Source: Orlajensenia leifsoniae (lineage in GTDB: Bacteria; Actinomycetota; Actinomycetes; Actinomycetales; Microbacteriaceae). Taken from it: a DNA stretch of 64,000 nt. Positions 18,565-26,104 of the stretch are shown one piece after another (the stretch's first letter is position 1; each line of letters begins with the position of its first letter). The stretch lies in NCBI RefSeq assembly GCF_004570845.1, contig NZ_SPQZ01000002.1, positions 682,001-746,000 on the forward strand. The letters are read 5' to 3'. Made by a program: the position numbers and the translations under genes. The notes below the pieces were generated by a model, which worked only from the letters and a program-made list of their open reading frames with translations, did no database searches and was not told the DNA's origin.

Positions 18565-19395
18565 TCAGCGCGCGGGCTTCCACCAGGTGTCGAAGGGGCT
18601 GACCGGATCGCGGCGCTTGTGCTGCGTGGCCAGATAGCGGTTCTCGATCGCCTCGGCCACGGCATCAGCCACGTCGCGGCCCTCGAGGAAGTCATCGATG
18701 TCGGTGTAGGTGAGCCCGAGGTTCGCCTCATCGGTCTGGCCGGGGTTCTCGTCGAGAAGATCGGCCGTCGGCGCCTTCGAGGAAAGCACGTCAGGTGCGT
18801 GGAGGTACTGCAGCAGGGCGCGGCCCTGGCGCTTCGTCAACCCCGACAGCGGCAGGATGTCGGCACCACCGTCGCCGAACTTGGTGAAGAAGCCCGTCAC
18901 GGCCTCGGCTGCGTGATCGGTGCCGACGACGAGGAGTCCGTGCTGGCCGGCGATGGCGTACTGCGCGATCATCCGGGCGCGGGCCTTCACATTGCCCTTG
19001 TTGAAGTCGGAGAGCGGTTCATCGAGGGCGTCGGCGTACTCGGCGGCGAAGGCGTCGGCACTGTCCTGGATGTTGAACTCGGCGCGCTTCTGCGGTCGGA
19101 TGAAGTCGAGCGCGAGCTGGGCGTCGGCCTCGTCGGCCTGCACCTTGTAGGGCAGCCGCACCGCGATGAAGGCCGCGTCCACACCCTCGGAGGCCAGCTT
19201 CTCGATGGCCAGCTGGCACAGCCGCCCGGCCAGAGTCGAGTCCTGCCCTCCGCTGATGCCGAGCACGAAGCCGCGCGTTCCGGCGCGCTTCGTGTAATGC
19301 ACGAGGAAGTCGACCCGGCGTTCCACCTCCGCCGCCGGATCGATCGTCGCCTGCACGTTCAGTTCCTGGATGATCTGTGCCTGAAGCTCTCGCAT
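18565..19395 (-). CDS. nadE: Ammonia-dependent NAD+ synthetase
   Basis: A 276-residue NAD synthetase catalysing the last step of NAD+ synthesis from deamido-NAD+, ATP and ammonia. The ATP-pyrophosphatase P-loop [15 protein letters not shown] is at about residues 43-57, and [33 protein letters not shown] carries the substrate-binding region. There is no N-terminal glutaminase domain, so it is the short NH3-dependent form. ATG 19395 is preceded by TAGATT 6 bases upstream (minus strand), a leaderless configuration. The 169 bases beyond the stop hold the repeat array and terminator. Confidence 0.97.
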   Translation of the reverse strand: MRELQAQIIQELNVQATIDPAAEVERRVDFLVHYTKRAGTRGFVLGISGGQDSTLAGRLCQLAIEKLASEGVDAAFIAVRLPYKVQADEADAQLALDFIRPQKRAEFNIQDSADAFAAEYADALDEPLSDFNKGNVKARARMIAQYAIAGQHGLLVVGTDHAAEAVTGFFTKFGDGGADILPLSGLTKRQGRALLQYLHAPDVLSSKAPTADLLDENPGQTDEANLGLTYTDIDDFLEGRDVADAVAEAIENRYLATQHKRRDPVSPFDTWWKPAR

Positions 19396-19401
19396 GCTTC
19401 G

Positions 19402-19407
19402 AATCTA
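19402..19407 (-). promoter_or_regulatory. Leaderless-type -10 box for nadE
   Basis: TAGATT (minus strand) lies 6 bases before the nadE ATG at 19395; no ribosome-binding site is present. Confidence 0.55.
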
Positions 19408-19429
19408 CTGCGCGCTCGTTTCGGACTCG

Positions 19430-19840
19430 TTACCCCTCGGGATAGTCCATGGCGATGATCTTCGCGCTCCACGGGCAGTAGGTGTCGCTCGTGAGCGTCT
19501 TGTCCTCCACGTAGGAGGGCAGGCCATCGCAGACCTCGGTGGTGACGTCGGCGAACTCGAGGGTCTTCGGATCGATGTGCCAGTTCCAGCCGGTGTTCAC
19601 CTCGGGATCGGGTCGCACGATCTTCCCCACGGGGATCGTCGCGAGCTCTTCGCCGTCGAAGAGACGCTGCGCATGGTCGATGAGCTCGGGCGTGACGAGT
19701 TCGATGCGGAAGGTCTCGCCCACCACCTGGAAGGTGGCCACAGGGCCTCCGGAGCCGGCGCGCTCCGCGTCGGCGCATCCGCTCGACGCGAGGACGACGA
19801 CGACGGATGCGGCGATGACGAAGACGTTTCTGCGCCGCAT
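19430..19840 (-). CDS. Lipoprotein with BP74-N-like domain
   Basis: A 136-residue secreted lipoprotein. The signal RRRNVFVIAASVVVVLASSGC gives a lipidated Cys at residue 22. The mature part reads like the BP74 N-terminal domain known from Dictyostelium calcium-binding proteins and scattered bacterial exoproteins: FQVVGETFRIEL, the GKIVRPDPEVN turn, NWHIDPKTLEFADVTTEVCDG and the closing YCPWSAKIIAMDY. The two internal cysteines could form a disulfide. Function is unknown. ATG 19840 begins the basic signal peptide. It ends 34 bases before the nadE start and is divergent from the antiporter gene. Confidence 0.72.
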   Translation of the reverse strand: MRRRNVFVIAASVVVVLASSGCADAERAGSGGPVATFQVVGETFRIELVTPELIDHAQRLFDGEELATIPVGKIVRPDPEVNTGWNWHIDPKTLEFADVTTEVCDGLPSYVEDKTLTSDTYCPWSAKIIAMDYPEG

Positions 19841-19939
19841 CGGCCCAGTGTGGCAGGTCATCGACGCATTCGGAGCCCGAGAGGCGGCCTGCCGATATCA
19901 TCCGAGGGCATGCCCCCGCCGGCCGGTCTGGAGAATCCC

Positions 19940-21163
19940 ATGGATGACATCTCATTGAGTTCGATGGTCCTGGTGCCCGCCATCGCCGTCGCCGCCCCTC
20001 TCCTGGGTCGCCTCCTCGGACGGCTCATCCCCGTGCCATTGGTCGTCTTCGAGATCCTCCTGGGTCTGTTGCTCGGGCCTGCGGTGCTCGGCTGGGTGCA
20101 TCCCGGGGGCTTCCTCGAGGTGTTATCGCAGTTCGGGCTCGCCATGCTGTTCTTCCTCGCAGGCAACGAGATCGATTTCGCCACGATCAAGGGCCGTCCG
20201 ATGAAGCGCGCCGTGCTCGGCTGGCTGATCTCCCTCGTCGCCGGGGTGCTGGTCGGTATCGCCCTGGCCCCCACCGTCGGCGCCGGCATCTTCATCGGTG
20301 TCGCACTCACATCGACCGCGCTCGGAACTCTGCTTCCCGTTCTGCGGGATGCCGGTGAGCTGAAGACGCCGTTCGGCATCGCCGTGCTCGCCGTCGGTGC
20401 CATCGGAGAGTTCGGTCCGCTCCTGGCGATCTCACTGTTCCTCGGTGGCCGATCACCCGGGGTCGCGGCCGTCGTTCTCGTCGCGTTCGCCGCCATCGCC
20501 GGTCTCGCCATCTGGTTGGCCGCCCGTGGGTACGGTCGTCGTCTGCATCGCATCATCACCTCGACGATCCACACGAGCGGCCAGTTCGCGGTGCGCCTCG
20601 TCATGTTCACCCTGTTCGCCCTGAGCGCCCTCAGCATCATGTTCGGACTCGACATGCTTCTCGGGGCGTTCGCCGCCGGCATCCTGTACCGCCTGCTGCT
20701 CACCGGCGCACCCGAGAAGGACGCCGAGGCGATCGAGTCGAAGCTCGAGGCCGTCGGCTACGGTTTCCTCGTTCCGGTGTTCTTCATCGACACCGGACTC
20801 TCGTTCGATCTGGCCGCGCTGCTAGGCGACACGCGCAATCTGCTCCTGCTGCCGATCTTCCTGCTGCTCTTCCTCGTCGTGCGCGGCCTGCCGAGCGTCA
20901 TCGCGGCTCCACCCGGCGCTGCTCGCGCCGACCGTGTCGCAATCGGACTCATGGGCGCGACAGCGCTGCCCATCATCGTGGCCGTGACCAATATCGGGGT
21001 CAGTGAGGGCGACCTGACGACCGGAACGGCAGCATCGCTCGTCGGAGCCGGTCTGCTGAGCGTGCTGCTGTTCCCGCTGATCGGGTTGGCCTACCGTAAG
21101 CGCTCGCCCGCCTACGCACCGGCCGCCCCGGACAAGGACGCGTTCATCGCCGAGGAGGGGTGA
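19940..21163 (+). CDS. Cation:proton antiporter (CPA2 / KefB-like membrane domain)
   Basis: A 407-residue membrane protein with about 11-12 hydrophobic segments, matching the Na+/H+ exchanger domain of CPA2 transporters. Motifs include LVVFEILLGLLLGPAVLGW at the N-terminus, LAMLFFLAGNEIDF with the conserved acidic residue, and FLVPVFFIDTGLSFDL near the end. There is no C-terminal RCK/TrkA domain. It should exchange Na+ or K+ for protons for pH or ion homeostasis. The ATG at 19940 has GGAG 7-10 bases upstream; an alternative ATG at 19910 is in frame. A tRNA gene on the other strand follows. Confidence 0.88.
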   Translation: MDDISLSSMVLVPAIAVAAPLLGRLLGRLIPVPLVVFEILLGLLLGPAVLGWVHPGGFLEVLSQFGLAMLFFLAGNEIDFATIKGRPMKRAVLGWLISLVAGVLVGIALAPTVGAGIFIGVALTSTALGTLLPVLRDAGELKTPFGIAVLAVGAIGEFGPLLAISLFLGGRSPGVAAVVLVAFAAIAGLAIWLAARGYGRRLHRIITSTIHTSGQFAVRLVMFTLFALSALSIMFGLDMLLGAFAAGILYRLLLTGAPEKDAEAIESKLEAVGYGFLVPVFFIDTGLSFDLAALLGDTRNLLLLPIFLLLFLVVRGLPSVIAAPPGAARADRVAIGLMGATALPIIVAVTNIGVSEGDLTTGTAASLVGAGLLSVLLFPLIGLAYRKRSPAYAPAAPDKDAFIAEEG

Positions 21164-21177
21164 GGATCGGATCGTGA

Positions 21178-21253
21178 TGGTGCCCCCGGCAGGAATTGAA
21201 CCTGCGACCAAGAGATTAGAAGGCTCCTGCTCTATCCGCTGAGCTACGGGGGC
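21178..21253 (-). tRNA. tRNA-Arg (anticodon TCT)
   Basis: Read on the minus strand, the acceptor arms GCCCCCG and CGGGGGC pair perfectly. The D arm (GCTCAGCGGATAGAGC), anticodon loop CTTCTAA (TCT, reading AGA) and T arm (GGTTCAATTC) are canonical. The discriminator is A and CCA is encoded (21180-21178). Confidence 0.97.
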
Positions 21254-21292
21254 GCGATCGTCAACGATACCGCAGCGCTCGCGTGCGGCCGC

Positions 21293-21553
21293 TCAGAGCG
21301 CTTTCGCCGCGGCGACGAGGACTTGCGCGAGGGTGGGCACTCCGGCAGCTCTGAAGACCTCGGTGCCGTCCGCTGAGCGGATGATCATGGTCGGGGTGGA
21401 GCGGATGTTCTCCGCCTCGGCGGCGGCCATGTTGTTGGCGACGTCGTACTCGGCGACCTCGGCATCCGGAACGAGACGCGCAGCCTCGGCGACCACCGCC
21501 CTGGTCTGCATGCAGGGCTCGCAGAAGGCGGATGTGTAGAGCTCGAGCAGCAT
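21293..21553 (-). CDS. Thioredoxin-fold protein with CEPC motif
   Basis: An 86-residue minimal thioredoxin-fold protein with the active-site motif CEPC (residues 12-15, in SAFCEPCMQTRAVV) and the cis-proline loop STPTMIIRS. The D-A-E-V-A-E-Y-D-V central strand is as in glutaredoxin-like thioredoxins. It is cytoplasmic with no signal peptide and probably acts as a small disulfide reductase. The ATG at 21553 has TAGACT 6 bases upstream and no ribosome-binding site. It is divergent from orn. Confidence 0.88.
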   Translation of the reverse strand: MLLELYTSAFCEPCMQTRAVVAEAARLVPDAEVAEYDVANNMAAAEAENIRSTPTMIIRSADGTEVFRAAGVPTLAQVLVAAAKAL

Positions 21554-21559
21554 CGTTCC

Positions 21560-21565
21560 AGTCTA
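21560..21565 (-). promoter_or_regulatory. Leaderless-type -10 box TAGACT
   Basis: TAGACT (minus strand) ends 6 bases before the ATG at 21553. Together with the box at 21605-21610 it makes a compact divergent pair of leaderless promoters. Confidence 0.6.
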
Positions 21566-21604
21566 CGGAGCGTTGCCGACGGATCGCGTGTCGCCGGGCG
21601 CACG

Positions 21605-21610
21605 TAGACT
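21605..21610 (+). promoter_or_regulatory. Leaderless-type -10 box for orn
   Basis: TAGACT ends 6 bases before the orn ATG at 21617. Confidence 0.6.
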
Positions 21611-21616
21611 CGCCTC

Positions 21617-22237
21617 ATGAGCAGTGGTGTAGATCGACTCGTCTGGGTCGACTGTGAGATGACCGGACTCGACCTCGCCGTCGACGAACTCGTGGAGATC
21701 GCGATCGTGATCACCGATTACGACCTGAAGCCACTCGATGAGGGCATCAGCATCGTGATCAAGCCCGATGACAGCGCCCTCGCGACTATGGGCGATTTCG
21801 TGCGCAACATGCACACGGAGTCCGGGCTCATCGAGGAGATCCCCCACGGTGTGAGCGTCGCGGAAGCCGAGTACCAGGCCATCGAGTACGTGCTGAAGCA
21901 TGTGCCTGCCGATGCCAAGGCGCCGCTGGCCGGAAACAGCATCGGCACCGATCGCACCTTCCTGCACGCCTTCATGCCGCGGCTCGACGCTCAGCTGCAC
22001 TACCGCGTGGTCGACGTGTCGTCGATCAAGGAACTCGCCCGTCGCTGGTTCCCCCGCATCTACTTCAACGCTCCCCCGAAGGCCGGCGGACACCGTGCGC
22101 TGGCCGACATCCTGGAGTCCATCCGCGAGCTCGAATACTACCGACGGGCCATGTTCGTGCCCGATCCCGGGCCCACGTCCGAGGAGGCGCAGGCGGCTGC
22201 TGAATCCGTCGTGTCAGATTTCACCTCTCGGGTGTAA
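21617..22237 (+). CDS. orn: Oligoribonuclease (DEDDh 3'-5' exoribonuclease)
   Basis: A 206-residue DEDDh exonuclease that degrades 2-5-nt RNA oligomers, including pGpG, to mononucleotides. ExoI D-x-E is in LVWVDCEMTGLDL, the second Asp in AGNSIGTDRTFL, and the H...D pair of ExoIII in GGHRALADILESI. Length and motifs match actinobacterial Orn. The ATG has a TAGACT box 6 bases upstream, so it is probably leaderless. It is flanked by tRNA-Arg and tRNA-His genes. Confidence 0.97.
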   Translation: MSSGVDRLVWVDCEMTGLDLAVDELVEIAIVITDYDLKPLDEGISIVIKPDDSALATMGDFVRNMHTESGLIEEIPHGVSVAEAEYQAIEYVLKHVPADAKAPLAGNSIGTDRTFLHAFMPRLDAQLHYRVVDVSSIKELARRWFPRIYFNAPPKAGGHRALADILESIRELEYYRRAMFVPDPGPTSEEAQAAAESVVSDFTSRV

Positions 22238-22298
22238 TACACTTCTCTAGTTGCCTTTCGCGCAGCGCCGGATCTCCGGAGCTTCTCGGCAGGCGCAT

Positions 22299-22375
22299 GG
22301 TGGGTATAGCTCAGTTGGTAGAGCGCCTGGTTGTGGTCCAGGAGGTCGCGGGTTCAAGCCCCGTTACTCACCCCA
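22299..22375 (+). tRNA. tRNA-His (anticodon GTG)
   Basis: Acceptor GTGGGTA (from 22300) pairs with TACTCAC, with one G-T pair. The anticodon loop TTGTGGT gives GTG (His), and the T arm contains GGTTCAAGCC. The base before the acceptor is G (22299) and the discriminator is C, giving the extra G-1:C73 pair that identifies tRNA-His. CCA is encoded at 22373-22375. Confidence 0.97.
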
Positions 22376-22383
22376 ATGTGGCA

Positions 22384-22409
22384 GGCCCCGGAGAGATCCG
22401 GGGCCTTTT
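22384..22409 (+). terminator. Rho-independent terminator after tRNA-His
   Basis: A 9-bp perfect stem (GGCCCCGGA / TCCGGGGCC) with a GAGA loop is followed by TTTT, 8 bases after the tRNA CCA. It ends the tRNA-His transcript. Confidence 0.9.
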
Positions 22410-22464
22410 CCCATCACCCGTGGTTTTCCCCTCACCCGTGGTTTCTGTTCGATGGAGGCAGGGC

Positions 22465-22767
22465 ATGGCACATCGCACCAGCACGGCGCGCGCCGTCGAC
22501 ATCGGCATCACCGTGCTGCTGATGCTCGTCTCCGGTGCGCTGGCCGTGGCGTTCTTCTCCGCCGGGCTCCTCTGGGCGCTCGACTCCAGCCCGAACATGC
22601 TCGGGTTCGCGCTCGGCGTGTACGGGCCGATCGCAGCAGCCATCGTCGGTGTCGTCGTGGGGATCATCCTGCTGACGCGGGATCGCAGCGGCATCGTCGC
22701 GCCGTTCGCGGCCATCGTGGTCTCGATCCTGCTCTGGTGGATCGGCAGCACCCTCGTCGCGGCATGA
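22465..22767 (+). CDS. Small membrane protein, 100 aa
   Basis: A 100-residue protein with three hydrophobic helices (about residues 11-37, 44-68 and 76-98) and no recognised domain. The ATG at 22465 is preceded by GGAGG. The longer in-frame ORF runs back through the tRNA-His gene and is discarded. It lies 55 bases after the tRNA terminator. Its small size, multiple helices and absence of charged loops suggest a family-restricted membrane protein of unknown role. Confidence 0.72.
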   Translation: MAHRTSTARAVDIGITVLLMLVSGALAVAFFSAGLLWALDSSPNMLGFALGVYGPIAAAIVGVVVGIILLTRDRSGIVAPFAAIVVSILLWWIGSTLVAA

Positions 22768-22779
22768 CACGATGAGGGC

Positions 22780-23127
22780 ATGGACCTGAATGCGGAGGAG
22801 TTCGAGAAGCTCGTGATCGATGAGCTCGACGAACTGCCCGACGACATGGTCGACGGCCTCGACAACGTGATCTTCGTCGTCGAAGACCGCCCCGAGGACG
22901 GCTCACTCGACCTGCTCGGCCTCTACGACGGCGTCGCCCTCACGGAGCGCGGCCAGTACGGCTTCGGCGAGATGCCCGATCGCATCATCCTCTACCGCGA
23001 GCCCCTGCTCGCGATCTGCGAAGACGAGGACGAACTCCGCGACGAGATCCACATCACCCTCGTGCACGAGATCGCGCATTTCTACGGCATCGACGACGAC
23101 CGCCTGCACGACCTCGGGTGGGCTTAG
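22780..23127 (+). CDS. Minimal zinc metallopeptidase (zincin fold, DUF1025-like)
   Basis: A 115-residue protein of the small metallopeptidase family found throughout actinobacteria. The zinc motif HEIAH (residues 99-103) is followed by the short FYGIDDDRLHDLGW tail that supplies the third ligand, and the upstream ITLVHEIAHFYG helix is canonical. The N-terminal half (EFEKLVIDELDELP, NVIFVVEDRP) is the usual substrate-side domain. Physiological role is unknown. It begins 12 bases after the small membrane protein gene. Confidence 0.9.
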   Translation: MDLNAEEFEKLVIDELDELPDDMVDGLDNVIFVVEDRPEDGSLDLLGLYDGVALTERGQYGFGEMPDRIILYREPLLAICEDEDELRDEIHITLVHEIAHFYGIDDDRLHDLGWA

Positions 23128-23171
23128 GCGCCCACCGAGTGTGGCGGCCGGCCGGCATCCATCCGCCGGGT

Positions 23172-23177
23172 TAACCT
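23172..23177 (+). promoter_or_regulatory. Leaderless-type -10 box TAACCT
   Basis: TAACCT ends 6 bases before the ATG at 23184, without a separate ribosome-binding site. Confidence 0.5.
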
Positions 23178-23183
23178 GAGGGC

Positions 23184-24437
23184 ATGGACTTCCGCCCCGG
23201 CCGCTTCATCGGCATCCTCATCGGCGTGGTCGTCATCCTCGGCATCGGCGTCTACGGCCCGGTGACCCTGCTGGCACCACTGCCCGCCGTTCACGCCGAG
23301 GTGCTCAGCCCCGCCAATCCCGCAGCCGACGCGAAGCCCCCGACGCTTCCGGCCGAGGGGGCCAGCGCGGTGATCGCCGTCGGCGAGACGAAGCCCTTCG
23401 CTGTCGCCGGAACGGCGGATGCCGTTCCCATCGCCGGGATCGCGAAGGTCATCGCCGCGCTCGTGACCATCGACGAGAAGCCGCTCGCCGTCGGCAAGGC
23501 GGGCGACAAGATCACCATCACGACGCCCGACTACGCCGCCTACATCGACTACAGCAAGGAGGGCGCCCGCACCCTTCCCGTCTTCCGCGGCGAGAAGTGG
23601 ACCGAGCAGCAGGTGCTGCAGGCCGTCCTGCTCGGCTCGAGCAACAATCACGCCGACACCCTCGTGCGGTGGGCTTTCGGATCGGTCGACGCCTACGTGG
23701 AGGCAGCGAACACCTGGCTCGCGAAGAACGGCATGAAGAGCACGACCGTCGCCGACGCCACCGGCCTCAGCGGAGACACCGTGGGAACCGCATCCGATGC
23801 CGCCATGCTCGGGGTGCTGCTGAGCGAGCAGCCGACCCTGCACGACATCCTCTCCCAGCCCGCGACGGCTCTCGTGAATGCACGCGGCGTGGAGAACACC
23901 ACCGACTTCTTCTCGGATCTGGGCGTCTTCGGAATCTCGCGCAGCTTCACCGACCCCGCCGGCGTCTGCTACCTGTTCACCAAGACCATCGGCGAGGGTG
24001 ATGCCGCTGTCACTGTTTCGGGAGCCTTCATCCGACAGCCCGACTACGAGACCCTGGCTTCGGGTATCGAAGCCTTCGCCGCCAGCGCCGAGGAGAGCGC
24101 AGCCCCCGTCGACGTGATCGCGAAGTCGACGGCCTACGTGCACTTCCGTGCACCGTGGGGCGCCCAGGCCGACGGCGTCACCGGCAAGGCCGTCACCAGG
24201 TCGGCGTGGAAGTCGGGTTCGTCATCGACGAAGGTCGACTTCGAGGACTTCAGCACGAAATCCGAAGGCGCAGTCGTCGGTCACGTGCGCGTCGGCGACG
24301 GCGATGCATCCGTGGCCCTGAAACTCTCGAAGCCCATCCGGGATCCGGGTCTCGGCTGGCGGCTCATGAACCCGATCCCGATGGTGCAGTCGCTCATCGA
24401 GTCGCAGACCTCGGGAACCGAGACCGCGGAGAAGTAG
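23184..24437 (+). CDS. D-alanyl-D-alanine carboxypeptidase-like protein lacking catalytic motifs
   Basis: A 417-residue membrane-anchored protein (one N-terminal helix, residues 9-29) with the overall fold of an S11/penicillin-binding D,D-carboxypeptidase. However, the SxxK motif reads GIAK at residues 85-88, with Gly in place of the nucleophilic Ser. The position of the KTG box reads ISRSFTDPAG near residues 251-260. The SxN motif (SSN, residues 152-154) is kept. It is therefore probably a pseudoenzyme, perhaps a scaffold or regulator at the cell wall. The rest, including GVCYLF and the C-terminal beta domain, is intact, with no frameshift. Confidence 0.82.
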   Translation: MDFRPGRFIGILIGVVVILGIGVYGPVTLLAPLPAVHAEVLSPANPAADAKPPTLPAEGASAVIAVGETKPFAVAGTADAVPIAGIAKVIAALVTIDEKPLAVGKAGDKITITTPDYAAYIDYSKEGARTLPVFRGEKWTEQQVLQAVLLGSSNNHADTLVRWAFGSVDAYVEAANTWLAKNGMKSTTVADATGLSGDTVGTASDAAMLGVLLSEQPTLHDILSQPATALVNARGVENTTDFFSDLGVFGISRSFTDPAGVCYLFTKTIGEGDAAVTVSGAFIRQPDYETLASGIEAFAASAEESAAPVDVIAKSTAYVHFRAPWGAQADGVTGKAVTRSAWKSGSSSTKVDFEDFSTKSEGAVVGHVRVGDGDASVALKLSKPIRDPGLGWRLMNPIPMVQSLIESQTSGTETAEK

Positions 24438-24480
24438 CCCTCCACCGCGGATCGAGATCCCCGATCAGAGCGTCAGAGCG

Positions 24481-24732
24481 TCAGAAGGTCTCTTCGTCCG
24501 ACTCGACGGGGTCAGAATCGCCGGCGTCGAAGCTGTAGCGCACGTGCAGCTGGTCGTTGACCTCGCGCTCCTCGCCGGCGTCGTACCAGAACAGCGACTC
24601 GAGTCCGTCGACGGCGGCGACCATGCCGATGCGCTTCTCAGCCGCTCCGCCGATGAGGATGCGAGTCTCGACCTCGCCCTCGAGGGGTCCGTCGGTGAAC
24701 TCGGCGATGTACGAGACGTCTGGTGTAGTCAT
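24481..24732 (-). CDS. Small acidic hypothetical protein, 83 aa
   Basis: An 83-residue acidic soluble protein (VSYIAEFTDGPLEGEVETRIL ... DSDPVESDEETF) that I do not recognise. The VETRILIGGAAEKRIG strand pattern suggests a small beta-barrel-like fold. The gene has a TAGGTT box 6 bases before its ATG on the minus strand, and codon use like its neighbours. It is convergent with the carboxypeptidase-like gene and lies 18 bases after the kinase gene. Confidence 0.7.
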   Translation of the reverse strand: MTTPDVSYIAEFTDGPLEGEVETRILIGGAAEKRIGMVAAVDGLESLFWYDAGEEREVNDQLHVRYSFDAGDSDPVESDEETF

Positions 24733-24738
24733 CTCTCC

Positions 24739-24744
24739 AACCTA
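24739..24744 (-). promoter_or_regulatory. Leaderless-type -10 box TAGGTT
   Basis: TAGGTT (minus strand) ends 6 bases before the ATG at 24732; the six bases between read GGAGAG, so a very close ribosome-binding site is the alternative reading. Confidence 0.4.
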
Positions 24745-24750
24745 CTCGCC

Positions 24751-25314
24751 TCAGTCGCTGCGCACTCGCACGTCGGCACGGGTTGACGGATGCTCCCGCT
24801 CCACGTAACGACGCCACTGGGCCTCCCACTCGTCCCAGTGGGCGTCGAAGGCGCCGGCATCGCGATCGAGGGCACGGGGCTTGCGCACGGCATCCGACGC
24901 CTCGATCCAGACCCTGATGGCGATGACGGATGCGGATGTCGTGCTCAGAGTGCCGCAGCCCTCCACGATCAGCGGCTGCGACGCCGCCACCTCGTGCCAC
25001 TCGGCCGGTGCATCGTGTGTCCAGTCCCAGCGCCGCCAGCCGCCGTCGAGCCCGGCGGCACGCGGCACGAGCAGGTCGGTCGCGACGGCAGCCGACGCCG
25101 CGTCGAGTCCGGACCAGCCGGGATAGATGCTGTCGAGCCTGACGAGGGCAGGGCTGCTCGTGGCATCCGACCACCCTGCGACGAGGCGGTCGGCGAACGT
25201 CGACTTGCCCGATCCGCTCGGGCCGTCGATGAGCACAGTCGCCGGACGGGCGGCCGCCGCAGCCAGCTCCAGGACGCGCTCGGCCGCTGCGCTCGGATCG
25301 ATCCACTCAGGCAA
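24751..25314 (-). CDS. P-loop kinase-like protein (uridine-kinase-related)
   Basis: A 187-residue P-loop protein. Walker A is GPSGSGKST (residues 31-39) after VLIDG; LVRLDSIYPGW and PLIVEGCGTLS resemble the Walker B and acceptor regions of uridine-kinase-like phosphotransferases. The substrate is unknown. The TTG start at 25314 overlaps the ecfT-type gene by 8 bases and is preceded by GGAG, so it is the last gene of the riboswitch-controlled transporter operon. A salvage kinase acting on the imported compound is an attractive but unproven idea. Confidence 0.75.
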   Translation of the reverse strand: MPEWIDPSAAAERVLELAAAAARPATVLIDGPSGSGKSTFADRLVAGWSDATSSPALVRLDSIYPGWSGLDAASAAVATDLLVPRAAGLDGGWRRWDWTHDAPAEWHEVAASQPLIVEGCGTLSTTSASVIAIRVWIEASDAVRKPRALDRDAGAFDAHWDEWEAQWRRYVEREHPSTRADVRVRSD

Positions 25315-26104
25315 GGACGAAGCTCCAGGTACCCGCCCAGACGGCTGCTGCCACGGCCACGGCGGCGATGGCGGCGCCCAGCATCACGAGGAGCACCTCA
25401 CGGGCGCCGAACGTCGACGGTCGCGCCCAGCTGCGCTCGACATGGTCGGCACCGAAACCCCGGGCCTCCATCGCCGTCGCGAGCTTGCTGCCGCGCCGCA
25501 CCGAGATCACGAGCATGGCGAACGCCTGGCCCGCGAACAGGCGCACGGCACCGATGGGCCCGCGCGCATCCGAGATACCGCGCGCACGCCGCGCCAGGCC
25601 GAGCGAGCGCCAGTCCTCGATGCCGAGACCCACGAGGCGGAGGCCGGCGAGGGCGCCGAGCACGAAGCGCGCGGGAAGGCGCACCACCTGGGCGAGGCCG
25701 TCGGCGAGGTCGGTCGGGTCGGTGCTGGCGAGCAGCACGATGCCGGGCAGTCCGATCGCGAGCACACGCAGCATGATGGCGAGGCCGAGCCCGAGTGAGC
25801 CCTCGGTCACGGTGATGAAGCCCCATTCCCAGAGCACGGCACCGGAGTCGACGCCGTAGAGCACCGTGGTGAGTCCGGCCAGAGGGGCGGCGATCCACAG
25901 CGGTGACGTGCGGAGCCAGAACTGCCGCGCGCTCAGGCCGGCGAAGCCGAGCAGCAGGAGCTCGAGGGCGAGGGCGACAGCCGCAGACACCACGTCGATC
26001 GACAGCAGCAGCACGATGCTGATGAGCAGAGCGGCCGCGAGCTTGGCGACGGGATTGATGCGCGCCACCAGGCTCGGTCTGATCGTGGGGGTCAGGATGC
26101 TCAT
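25307..26104 (-). CDS. ECF transporter transmembrane protein EcfT (YkoC-like)
   Basis: A 265-residue integral membrane coupling protein of an energy-coupling-factor importer. Five or so helices are visible (from about residue 18, KLAAALLISIVLLLSIDVVSA). The two cytoplasmic coupling motifs carry the A-R-G signature (SLGLARRARGISD and SKLATAMEARGFG), which dock onto the ATPases. The ATG at 26104 overlaps the stop of the ATPase gene by 4 bases. With the neighbouring S component and fused ATPases it forms a complete solute-specific ECF transporter. Confidence 0.93.
   Translation of the reverse strand: MSILTPTIRPSLVARINPVAKLAAALLISIVLLLSIDVVSAAVALALELLLLGFAGLSARQFWLRTSPLWIAAPLAGLTTVLYGVDSGAVLWEWGFITVTEGSLGLGLAIMLRVLAIGLPGIVLLASTDPTDLADGLAQVVRLPARFVLGALAGLRLVGLGIEDWRSLGLARRARGISDARGPIGAVRLFAGQAFAMLVISVRRGSKLATAMEARGFGADHVERSWARPSTFGAREVLLVMLGAAIAAVAVAAAVWAGTWSFVLA

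Noticed and set aside
22297-22767. Open frame reading through tRNA-His
   Set aside because: The N-terminal part is the tRNA gene and its terminator; the membrane protein starts at 22465.
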